Below are positions 53,301 to 60,679 of a stretch of DNA of 64,000 nucleotides, one piece after another (positions within the stretch are counted from its first letter, which is position 1; the number at the start of each line of letters is the position of its first letter). The translations under genes were made by a program, and so were the position numbers. Under the pieces are notes generated by a model. That model was not told where the DNA came from. It saw only the letters and a program-made list of their open reading frames with translations, and did no database searches. The stretch comes from Pseudomonas sp. 7P_10.2_Bac1 (GTDB lineage: Bacteria; Pseudomonadota; Gammaproteobacteria; Pseudomonadales; Pseudomonadaceae), in the NCBI RefSeq assembly GCF_025465935.1, contig NZ_JANLNV010000085.1, positions 110,409 to 174,408 on the forward strand, in the 5' to 3' direction.

Positions 53301-56300
53301 TGGACGTGGAGTTGATTGTTTATACCGAAGCCGAAAATGTGGTGGCCGGGGCCGGTTATGAAAAATACCGCAAGAATGAACTGGTGCTCATCGATCAAGG
53401 TGCCGGCACGTATTCGGCCTATGACATGCAGCATCACACGGTCATACCCGCGGTGAGCGGCCCGGACAGTTTTCTGGCAGCCGTGATTGCAGGGCTAGGG
53501 ACGTCTACGCGAATCCAGAACCGTCTCGGCGCGGTACCGGTGACGGTGTCGGGATGGCGCGAGGTGATCGGGAATGAACTCGTTGCCCAGCGCACGCCTG
53601 CAGGGTTCATTGACCCGGCCTTTGCGCAGGTAGAACGCTATGCATTGACTGGCGCAGACATACCCTCTGAATGGGAGCCTAATGCCAAGGGGATTCATCC
53701 CCACAATAATCGCCCTCGCATTGCGCTGGATTTTCAGTGTTATGACGTTGAATCCCCGACGCTGGGTCGGGTGAATGCAATCATCGATTCGAGTCGTTTT
53801 GGTCGCGCGCCGATTCCGCTTTATGGCAACGATCAAGGCAGCTGGCGCCATCACTATGAACAACCCCTGGAGTGGGATGGGTTGTATCTGTTAAAGCGCC
53901 TTGGACATAGCGCGTCAGGTTTTAACAGCGATGAAATGACGGGGATTCTGCACGTCAGCAACACCACTGATGACATGCTCAGGCGGGTGCACGTTAACCG
54001 TGAGCCCATCCCGGCCCTGCTGGTGGATACCCTGGCGCGATTCCGACACGCCCAACGCCTTAAAGCCTTGCTTATACAGCGTGATCAAAATGTGGATCGG
54101 TCTTTGTTCTCAGCGATTACCGAGGCGTTTGACCGCAATGGGCGCACCGGCCTTATGGCAACCTTGACGCCGTCTCAGTTGGCGGCGCTCCAGCAGTCAA
54201 TACGGCCAGACGATACCTACGCTGACCTGCTCAGCCACACCCCCAGTGACGTGCGGTATGTGCATGCGCTCTATCATTATCTGGTCCGCTCCACAGGCGG
54301 CATGACACCGGCCTTGTTTGAGGCGGTGGCGCAGGTTTCCGAAAACCAGCCAGGCCCGTCCGTCGCATTGATCAAGCGGGTCTTCCCGGGCTTGCCCGCG
54401 TGCATTGCCAGTGAGCTGGTGCGCAGTGCCAATCAGGCTGAAACCCTTCAACTGACAGAACAGGGCCGTGTGCCGTTACGGATTGGCGAGGAGGCTCGCT
54501 GGTATTTACGTGAATTGAGAGTCAACCGTGCCATTGAGGGTTTCTATCTGCCCGCCCTGCAAAACAACGACAGCGTGAGGCTGATGCTGCACTCGCTTGG
54601 CACACTGGCGGGATGGTCTGCCACGGTCAGGGTGCAGGCCCGGGAGGGTTCTGTTAATGGCGCGCTGATCGGTCACTTGGGGCCGGACAATGGCACGGTG
54701 CAGTTAACCTTGGTCAACACCACGCAAGGTTGGCAAGAGGGCTCGGTGTCTGGGCGCGACGTCAACGCCAGCCCCCAGGATTTTTTCACGGTGTTGATGG
54801 CCGCATTGCCAGACGCTGAGCGTCAGGCACTGGGCGATGCCTATCCCGGTGGCGCCGAGTTGCTCAAGGAGAAACTGATCGTGAGAGTCATCAAGGACCG
54901 CGACCAGGTCTATAGCCTCTTGGGCATGGTGGCGAAGCGTCCCTGGTTTGCCCCGCCTAAACGCTTTGCTGGCGGGCGAATCGGCTATGCCTTGAGTGGC
55001 CGAGGGCAAGCATCCGGCGAGACTGTGACAGAGCCGGAGTTAGTCCGGCGTTATCAAAACATATATCCGGCCAGCGGCGAGTTTGAGGCTACGCAAGCCT
55101 TTGCGCAGATGCGCGAGCGTAATCTGAATGTTGTCAGTGAGCTCTCTCGACTCAAAGACGAGGCAACGAAACTGCTGCAAGACCTCGACGCCTGGGTCGC
55201 ACAGAGAACTGACCTTGAAGGGTACAACTCTGCTGCTCAAGCGCAAAAGCAGGCGATGGCCCAAGCCTTGAGCAGCGCATGGCGCAAGGAGTCACGCGGC
55301 CGAGTTGATTTGAGCGGGAATAGTGTGGGGTACGCGTTGGCGCTGGAGAACTTTCGAGTACCGACATTACCTGTTCTTTCTGCGCAATTTAGTCATGTAG
55401 TCGACTTATCGATGCTCAGGCTTGAAGTGGGTGCCGGGATGGCTTTCGTCGACGCGAATAATATTGAGCAATTCTTAGGTCGTTTTGGTGCGTTGACGTC
55501 CTTGAAAATAGAGCGCTGTGATTTCACTCATTTGCCGCAGGCCATCGAGCAATTGTCAGGTTTGACTCAACTGGCCATAACGGACAACATCGTTCGCTTG
55601 CGCCTGAGGCGTCAGGAGCTGGCGATGATCAGCGGGCTGGTTCACTTGCAGGCGCTCAATTTAAGAGGGTGCGTACTCCCCGAGCCGCTGGATGTCAGTC
55701 GCCTGACTCAACTGCGCACGTTGAATCTGGCCTCGACTCACTCCCAGGCGTGGCCTTCAGGTGTACTGCAGTTGAGCCGTCTGACCGATCTGGATTTAAG
55801 CAATAACCTCATCACCCAGATACCGCCTGAGGTCTTCACGGCACATTGGAGAATCAACAACGGCACCCATCTGGCGGGCAATCCACTGAGTGCGGCTGCC
55901 TTGCAGCAACTGCGTGATTTTCCATTTCGCCCCCGGGTCAATTTCGGCTTGCACCTGGATGCCGACCATCCCCCTGCACAGTCGACTTTCGATCATCTGG
56001 TTTGGCTTGATGGACTGGCTAGCGAGAAGAGGGCTCCCCTGTCTATTGAGGTTCAATCGCTGGAAGACCTGCCGCGCTCCGAGAGCTTTTTCACACTGAT
56101 CGATGGCTTGAAAAGCACCCAGGATTTTGTAAAAGACAAAGATGATCTGGTCCGACGTGTTCAGACAATGCTCAAAGCGGCTGCCCATCATGAAACCCTG
56201 CGTGATTCATTGTTTGATCTGGCAGAAGAACCCAGGCAGTGCTGCGATTCGTTAGCGCTGATGTTCAGTCGGCTGGAAACCCAGGTCTTGGTCTTTGAGG

Positions 56301-56812
56301 CACTGGCGGATGGGGACCCTGCTCGCACTGAGAGGAATCTGGCCAGACTCGTGCGGGGTCAGTTCCGAGTGCACCAGTTGGATCGGCTGGCAGCCGAATA
56401 CACCCGTAAAAAGAAGGACGAAGGAGAGGTCTTAGATGAACTGGAAGTGGCTCTTTCGTACCGCTTGGCACTGACGCAGGCCTTACAACTGCCCGCTCAG
56501 CCTAAAAACATGAAGTTTTCCGAACTGGGGAAGCTTGATGACGGTGCTGTTGTACTGGCGCGTGATGCAGTTCTGGCAATGGATACCAACGAGCAGATGC
56601 TCGCGTATATGACTGAAGACCGTTTCTGGGTGGATTTTTTAGAGAAGCGCTACGCGCAGCCATTCAGTGCCTTGAAAGAAAAGTTCAGGCAACCCTTGGC
56701 GCAGGCCATGGAACAAGGGGAAGACCACGGGCAGGCCGTCGCAGTGGATTGGGCTCATGAGCGCAAAGCCCTTTTGACTAAGCTTACCCGGCAAGCGTTG
56801 AGCCAGTTGTAG
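50378..56812 (+). CDS. Giant LRR protein with C-terminal NEL-type E3 ubiquitin ligase domain
   Basis: 2144-aa paralog of the protein at 7395-12185. Shared blocks run along both: the hydrophobic stretch at about 477-548, WxxxPLEW modules, LLPSLxxWPxG, and NRAIEGFYLPALQNND (about 1388). The leucine-rich repeats are at about 1666-1846 (LTSLKIERCDFTHLP, LQALNLRGCVLPEPL, LTDLDLSNNLITQIP). The NEL domain begins about residue 1870, with its CxD motif as Cys1955-Cys-Asp1957 (EPRQCCDSLALMF), then QFRVHQLDRLAAEY, ELEVALSYRLALTQALQL and KNMKF. Compared with the paralog about 500 residues are inserted, and a module is duplicated (647-720, 1152-1225). NEL enzymes are normally injected host-acting ubiquitin ligases. 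The N-terminus has no Sec signal peptide, so export needs another route. No secretion or chaperone gene is adjacent. Ribosome-binding site is poor. Confidence 0.85.
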   Translation: MPLPDHDAPASPFLTATQWAEHAVLEHLHQSVSSQFASLTDAEQRRYRHLAQQYATATKDVEREDQSLKDAFQAQGVARIRERLLAVTGKDLDPLKVYIHTRYLHTPQRTLQWPQRARRSPSTVEGEPRLPEPLARLDEGTPMAHVLSMTLWEAACMNFGFLAYFASYRSDSLVNASFINLSPGVGFRTAQVPENIDTTSLIPVQAFIDAARSLNLGEELQLRIIEKLQFSSTLQSLMRTQTAAHLQFSLMEFYRSCGPNPQKRAAVQALSTALNSGSTALTVSQIVLTIKFTPAELLSGHGFHPQRGFSVSTRPAPTAQKDAGHFIIPFYQLELPGTKGVFSFFPGRPKGELRWHGVPSQVIADFREQLLKDRADNKLDWFHVQLSEELKDKLITVVPQPAGAGTLGYTIPGQLPPLRREWIAFDDLGFKVVSDQNSLELPLFYYQCGLYANRALQLAQEKSAKDWQDLVSAVSTLFDELAALLLIPIPGAVKGLSRVIQLLFLGSTAQEAFSALEQSSRGDHSGGAQLLLDALDILVTPLLNRKAGTVAQLRHAKMLQQMGQPRTFTRVDGRTDLWQSDVALFTLAPSSVTDHMVLDEQGIYRQAGHDYVFLEKDGQRHVVEVERNTDGTWRAIAKVDPNAYRPPVVWDETQRRWQLALDDSQGLSDSQLLCRMVSGMTAQVAQRALDISAVSRADLQRLWAGDHAPSALTDAVTRFQADTQLQRCIQGLNQYGQSPAILEGPVLSLMPSLEYWPKGTLLMVLDSSETFSEVYGQVAYPAGSRNGVILKRLDDGELVTTTSLPLRAFPDDLLTDVIKQLSLPTDRLQMSQQLASQLNVHKDTLFTALTVGKDELTASGITEGLVEYRPTVAVSPVVLGLRSVHPGLSMARCHELLRLYPDLARHLNHLSDTLQRHALLRSRRLPKPLHDAVFRAVFSARVERLLDAVYHPRAFNQDVDQWFKELCASKLKQWLDVELIVYTEAENVVAGAGYEKYRKNELVLIDQGAGTYSAYDMQHHTVIPAVSGPDSFLAAVIAGLGTSTRIQNRLGAVPVTVSGWREVIGNELVAQRTPAGFIDPAFAQVERYALTGADIPSEWEPNAKGIHPHNNRPRIALDFQCYDVESPTLGRVNAIIDSSRFGRAPIPLYGNDQGSWRHHYEQPLEWDGLYLLKRLGHSASGFNSDEMTGILHVSNTTDDMLRRVHVNREPIPALLVDTLARFRHAQRLKALLIQRDQNVDRSLFSAITEAFDRNGRTGLMATLTPSQLAALQQSIRPDDTYADLLSHTPSDVRYVHALYHYLVRSTGGMTPALFEAVAQVSENQPGPSVALIKRVFPGLPACIASELVRSANQAETLQLTEQGRVPLRIGEEARWYLRELRVNRAIEGFYLPALQNNDSVRLMLHSLGTLAGWSATVRVQAREGSVNGALIGHLGPDNGTVQLTLVNTTQGWQEGSVSGRDVNASPQDFFTVLMAALPDAERQALGDAYPGGAELLKEKLIVRVIKDRDQVYSLLGMVAKRPWFAPPKRFAGGRIGYALSGRGQASGETVTEPELVRRYQNIYPASGEFEATQAFAQMRERNLNVVSELSRLKDEATKLLQDLDAWVAQRTDLEGYNSAAQAQKQAMAQALSSAWRKESRGRVDLSGNSVGYALALENFRVPTLPVLSAQFSHVVDLSMLRLEVGAGMAFVDANNIEQFLGRFGALTSLKIERCDFTHLPQAIEQLSGLTQLAITDNIVRLRLRRQELAMISGLVHLQALNLRGCVLPEPLDVSRLTQLRTLNLASTHSQAWPSGVLQLSRLTDLDLSNNLITQIPPEVFTAHWRINNGTHLAGNPLSAAALQQLRDFPFRPRVNFGLHLDADHPPAQSTFDHLVWLDGLASEKRAPLSIEVQSLEDLPRSESFFTLIDGLKSTQDFVKDKDDLVRRVQTMLKAAAHHETLRDSLFDLAEEPRQCCDSLALMFSRLETQVLVFEALADGDPARTERNLARLVRGQFRVHQLDRLAAEYTRKKKDEGEVLDELEVALSYRLALTQALQLPAQPKNMKFSELGKLDDGAVVLARDAVLAMDTNEQMLAYMTEDRFWVDFLEKRYAQPFSALKEKFRQPLAQAMEQGEDHGQAVAVDWAHERKALLTKLTRQALSQL

Positions 56813-56827
56813 CCGCCAGTTAAACAG

Positions 56828-56854
56828 CGGGCGCCTGTTTTGTGGAGGCGCCCG
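56828..56854. terminator. Hairpin between the LRR-NEL gene and the dehydrogenase gene
   Basis: CGGGCGCC ... GGCGCCCG with an 11-base loop in the convergent gap. No T-run follows, so it may act only as a weak or Rho-assisted end. Confidence 0.55.
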
Positions 56855-56862
56855 TTGACCGA

Positions 56863-57852
56863 TTAGCCTTTAAACACCTGGGGGTTGACCAGGTCGTGTG
56901 GGCGTTCACCCAGCAAGGCGCTGCGCAGGTTGTCCAGTGCTCGGTTGGCCATGGCCTCGCGGGTTTCCTCGGTCGCTGAGCCAATGTGCGGCAGGGTCAC
57001 GGCGTTTTTCAACGCAAACAAGGGCGACTCGGGCAGTGGCTCTTTCTCGTAGACATCCAGGCCTGCCCCGCGAATCGTATTGTTTTGCAGGGCTTTAATC
57101 AGCGCCGCTTCGTCGACCACCGGGCCGCGAGAAATGTTGACCAGAATCGCGCTTTTCTTCATCAGGTTGAGCTCGCGCTCGCTGATCAAGTGCTTGGTTT
57201 TCTCGCTCAAGGGCACCACCAGGCACACAAAGTCGGCTTCGGCCAGCAACTCATCCAGGCTGCGGAACTGCGCGCCCAGCTCTTGCTCAAGTGCCGGCTT
57301 GCGGCTGTTGCCGCTGTACAGAATCGGCATGTTGAAGCCCAGACGGCCGCGACGGGCAACGGCTGCACCGATATTGCCCATGCCGACGATGCCCAGGGTT
57401 TTGCCGTGCACATCGGTACCGAACAAGGCGGGCCCCACGCTGGCCTTCCATTCCCCGGCCTTGGTCCAGGCGTCCAGCTCGGCTACGCGGCGGGCACTGC
57501 TCATGATCAAGGCAAAACCGACGTCGGCCGTGCTTTCGGTCAGCACGTCGGGGGTATTGGTGAGCATGATCCCGCGCTCGTTGAAGTAGTCGACGTCGTA
57601 GTTGTCATAACCCACCGACACACTGGACACCACCTCAAGGTTTTTGGCGTTTTCCAGTTGCTGACGCCCCAGCTTGCGGCCAACGCCGATCAAACCGTGG
57701 GCGTGGGGCAGGGCTTGCTCAAACTGGGCATTGATATCGCCCAGCTTGGGGTCCGGCACGATGACGTTGAAATCCTCTCGCAGGCGCTCGACCATTGCTG
57801 GCGTGACGCGGCTGAAGGCAAGTACGGTTTTCTTGGTATTAGAAAGACTCAT
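56863..57852 (-). CDS. D-2-hydroxyacid dehydrogenase (GhrB / 2-ketogluconate reductase-like)
   Basis: 329-aa NAD(P)H-dependent reductase of glyoxylate, hydroxypyruvate or 2-ketogluconate. The Rossmann motif GIVGMGNIGAAVARRG is near 150. The catalytic Arg lies in VNISRGPVVDEAALI, the Glu in YEKEPLPESPLFAL, and the His in TLPHIGSATEETR. Start at 57852 (MSLSNTK) preferred over an upstream extension without family match. Exact substrate is open. Confidence 0.88.
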   Translation of the reverse strand: MSLSNTKKTVLAFSRVTPAMVERLREDFNVIVPDPKLGDINAQFEQALPHAHGLIGVGRKLGRQQLENAKNLEVVSSVSVGYDNYDVDYFNERGIMLTNTPDVLTESTADVGFALIMSSARRVAELDAWTKAGEWKASVGPALFGTDVHGKTLGIVGMGNIGAAVARRGRLGFNMPILYSGNSRKPALEQELGAQFRSLDELLAEADFVCLVVPLSEKTKHLISERELNLMKKSAILVNISRGPVVDEAALIKALQNNTIRGAGLDVYEKEPLPESPLFALKNAVTLPHIGSATEETREAMANRALDNLRSALLGERPHDLVNPQVFKG

Positions 57853-57939
57853 CGGTACAAGGCTCGTCGGCTGTCGGGAATGTAAGCACGCTAACATTCC
57901 CGCCGAAATTGTGCAGCCCTGATTATCTGTGTGGGGGCC

Positions 57940-58872
57940 TTAGCTGTACGTTGCCAGCTCAATTTGATGCGCGGTCAAAATCTCGGGTAGCGAGCCGCGC
58001 AGGAACTCCACCCAGGTTTTGATCTTCGCATCCAGGTATTGGCGTGAAGGGTAGATGGCGTACAGGTTGAGCTCTTGCGAGCGGTACTGGGGCAGTATCC
58101 GCACCAGCGTGCCGTTGCGCAGGCCTTCGATGGCCGAGTACAGCGGCAATACCCCTACGCCCATACCGCTGATGATCGCGTTGCGCATAGCATCGGCCGA
58201 GTTGACCAAAAACGGCGAAGAATTGATCAACACCATTTCCTGGCCTTCGGGGCCTTCAAAGACCCATTTGTCCAGGGCAATCACCGGGCTGACCAGGCGC
58301 AGGCAGGCGTGGTTGAGCAAGTCGCTGGGTTTGAGCGCTTTGCCATTGGCTTTTACATAGTCGGGGGAAGCGCAGACGATGCTGTAGGTGATGCCAAGGC
58401 GCTGGGACACAAACCCCGAGTCCGGCAGTTCGGTGGCCAGCACGATCGAAATGTCGTAGCCCTCGTTGAGCAAATCCGGCACGCGATTGGCCAGGGTCAG
58501 GTCGAAGGTGACGTCTGGGTGGGTCTTGCGATAGCGGGCAATGGCGTCGATCACGAAGTGATGGCCAATACCGGTCATGGTATGCACTTTCAGTTGCCCG
58601 GCCGGGCGCGAATGGGCATCGCTGGCCTCGGCTTCAGCTTCTTCGACATACGCCAGAATTTGCTCGCAACGCAGCAAATAGCGCTTGCCGGCTTCGGTCA
58701 GGGCAATGCGTCGCGTGGTGCGGTTGAGCAAGCGGGTTTGCAGGTGAGCCTCAAGGTTGGAGACCGCGCGCGAGACGTTAGCGGTGGTGGTGTCCAGCAT
58801 GGCGGCCGCGGCGGTAAAACTACCGGCTTCGGCCACGCAGCTGAAGGCGCGCATGTTTTGCAAAGTGTCCAT
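57940..58872 (-). CDS. LysR-family regulator (AaeR-like by position)
   Basis: 310-aa LysR regulator: helix-turn-helix at about 3-62 (NMRAFSCVAEAGSFTAAAAM, TANVSRAVSNLEAHLQTRLL), then a co-inducer domain. It is divergent from the NodT-FUSC-DUF1656-HlyD efflux cluster with a 219-bp gap, the aaeR-aaeXAB arrangement, so it probably controls it in response to aromatic acids (inference). Confidence 0.88.
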   Translation of the reverse strand: MDTLQNMRAFSCVAEAGSFTAAAAMLDTTTANVSRAVSNLEAHLQTRLLNRTTRRIALTEAGKRYLLRCEQILAYVEEAEAEASDAHSRPAGQLKVHTMTGIGHHFVIDAIARYRKTHPDVTFDLTLANRVPDLLNEGYDISIVLATELPDSGFVSQRLGITYSIVCASPDYVKANGKALKPSDLLNHACLRLVSPVIALDKWVFEGPEGQEMVLINSSPFLVNSADAMRNAIISGMGVGVLPLYSAIEGLRNGTLVRILPQYRSQELNLYAIYPSRQYLDAKIKTWVEFLRGSLPEILTAHQIELATYS

Positions 58873-59091
58873 GAAGTGCTCTCAGGGGCGGTGTAGGGGA
58901 CAGCAACAAAGGAGACAGCGACAAATTGTGACATGAAGTTTCAGGATTTACTGGCCGGATCTCATGCGACTTACGGATTATTCTGTGAACGGTAATAAAG
59001 AATCACAGTTATGCCAGCTTATCGTTGCCCCTGCCAAGCCATAGACTTATCTATCTCGAAAAACCTCCCCCCACGTCAGGAATTTGCAGCA

Positions 59092-60594
59092 GTGCAGCGT
59101 CGCATCAGCAGAGAGCTTAAAGCCCTCAGTGTTCTGGCTTTATCGTTGGCATTAAATGGCTGTATCGGTTTCGGTGGTATCGCCCCAAAGGGCGAGATGT
59201 TCAATGCCAATACCCTGGCCACGGACGAGGCGATTCAAAGCGCCGCACAAGACGCAAACTGGCCCAAAGCCCAATGGTGGCGCGCTTATGGCGACCCGCA
59301 ACTGGATAATTGGATCAGTCTGGCGGTGCAAGGCAGCCCGACCATGGCCATTGCCGCCGCCCGTGTACGGCAGGCCAAGGCCATGGCCGGTGTGGCCGAA
59401 TCGGCTGAGTCGCTGCAAGTCAATGGCGAGTCGACGCTCAAACGCCACCGTTGGCCGTCAGACCAGTTCTATGGCCCTGGTGGTCTGGACAGCGCCAACA
59501 CGTGGGACAACAACGCCCAGTTAGGCTTCAGTTATGCCCTTGACCTGTGGGGGCGCGAAAGCAATACCACCGAGCAAGCGGTGGACATGGCGCACATGAG
59601 CGTCGCCGAGGCGCGCCAGGCACAACTGGAATTGCAGAACAATGTCATTCGCACCTATATCCAGTTGTCGCTGCACTATGCGCAACTCGACATCGTCGAA
59701 TCGACCTTGCACCAGCAAGAGCAAATCCGCGATCTGGCCCAACGCCGTCTGGACGGTGGCATCGGGACTCACTTTGAAGTCAGCCAGGCCGAAGCGCCGC
59801 TGCCCGAAACCCATCGCCAGATCGACGCACTGGAAGAAGAAATCGCCCTGACCCGCAACCAGTTGGCCGCGTTGGCCGGCAAGGGCCCAGGGGAGGGCGC
59901 CCGTCTCAAACGCCCGACGCTGGCGTTGAACACGGTTCTCAAATTGCCATCAACGTTGCCGGCGCAATTGCTCGGCCAGCGTCCGGACGTGGTTGCCAGC
60001 CGCTGGGAAGTCGCCGCGCAAGCCCGTGGCATCGACGTGGCCCATGCCAATTTCTATCCGAATGTGGATTTGGTCGGCAGCATCGGCTTCATGGCGACAG
60101 GTGGCACGGCGCTGGGTTTTTTGACGGCTCAAAAAATGAGCTACAACGTCGGTCCGGCCATCTCCTTGCCGATCTTTGATGGCGGGCGCCTGCGCTCGGA
60201 GTTGGGCGCGGCCTCGGGTGGCTATGACCTGGCGGTGGCCAAGTACAACCAGACGTTGGTCAACGCGCTCAAAGGCATCTCTGACCAGTTGATCAAGCGT
60301 GAGTCCATGGACAAGCAGCAAGTGTTCGCGGCGGAGTCGGTAGCGGCGGCGCGCAAGACCTACGACATTGCCATGATCGCCTATCAACGCGGCCTCACCG
60401 ACTACCTCAATGTGCTCAACGCGCAAACGCTGCTGTTCAAACAGCAGCAGGTGCAGCAGCAAGTCGAGGCGGCGCGCCTGAGTGCCCACGCAGAATTGGT
60501 GACGGCACTTGGGGGTGGTCTGGATGCGGGCAGCGATGTGCCCAAAGACGATCGTTATGCGCCCAATAAACCCAAGTTGGCGCTACCTCTGTAG
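59092..60594 (+). CDS. NodT-family outer-membrane efflux lipoprotein
   Basis: Outer-membrane factor (TolC/OprM type) of about 500 aa, with an N-terminal lipoprotein signal peptide and lipobox LALNGC. Two OEP repeats follow (LDNWISLAVQGSPTMAIAAA, then VAAARKTYDIAMIAYQRGLT) that build the trimeric barrel-tunnel. The GTG at 59092 has CAGGA upstream and gives a compact signal peptide; ATG 59011 would add 27 unrelated residues. The stop TAG is supplied by the REP arm. Partner of the FUSC and HlyD genes downstream. Confidence 0.88.
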   Translation: MQRRISRELKALSVLALSLALNGCIGFGGIAPKGEMFNANTLATDEAIQSAAQDANWPKAQWWRAYGDPQLDNWISLAVQGSPTMAIAAARVRQAKAMAGVAESAESLQVNGESTLKRHRWPSDQFYGPGGLDSANTWDNNAQLGFSYALDLWGRESNTTEQAVDMAHMSVAEARQAQLELQNNVIRTYIQLSLHYAQLDIVESTLHQQEQIRDLAQRRLDGGIGTHFEVSQAEAPLPETHRQIDALEEEIALTRNQLAALAGKGPGEGARLKRPTLALNTVLKLPSTLPAQLLGQRPDVVASRWEVAAQARGIDVAHANFYPNVDLVGSIGFMATGGTALGFLTAQKMSYNVGPAISLPIFDGGRLRSELGAASGGYDLAVAKYNQTLVNALKGISDQLIKRESMDKQQVFAAESVAAARKTYDIAMIAYQRGLTDYLNVLNAQTLLFKQQQVQQQVEAARLSAHAELVTALGGGLDAGSDVPKDDRYAPNKPKLALPL

Positions 60595-60652
60595 GAGCGA
60601 GCTTGCTCGCGATCTTTTGACGTTGAAATTCGCGAGCAAGCTCGCTCCTACA
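60591..60652. repeat. REP-type inverted repeat (copy 7), overlapping the efflux-lipoprotein stop codon
   Basis: GTAGGAGCGAGCTTGCTCGCGATCTTTTGAC ... GCGAGCAAGCTCGCTCCTAC, perfect outer arms of about 20 bp. The stop codon TAG (60592-60594) lies inside the left arm. It sits within the efflux operon, before FUSC. Confidence 0.92.
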
Positions 60653-60679
60653 GATTAAATGCGATTTCTGGAGATGTAG

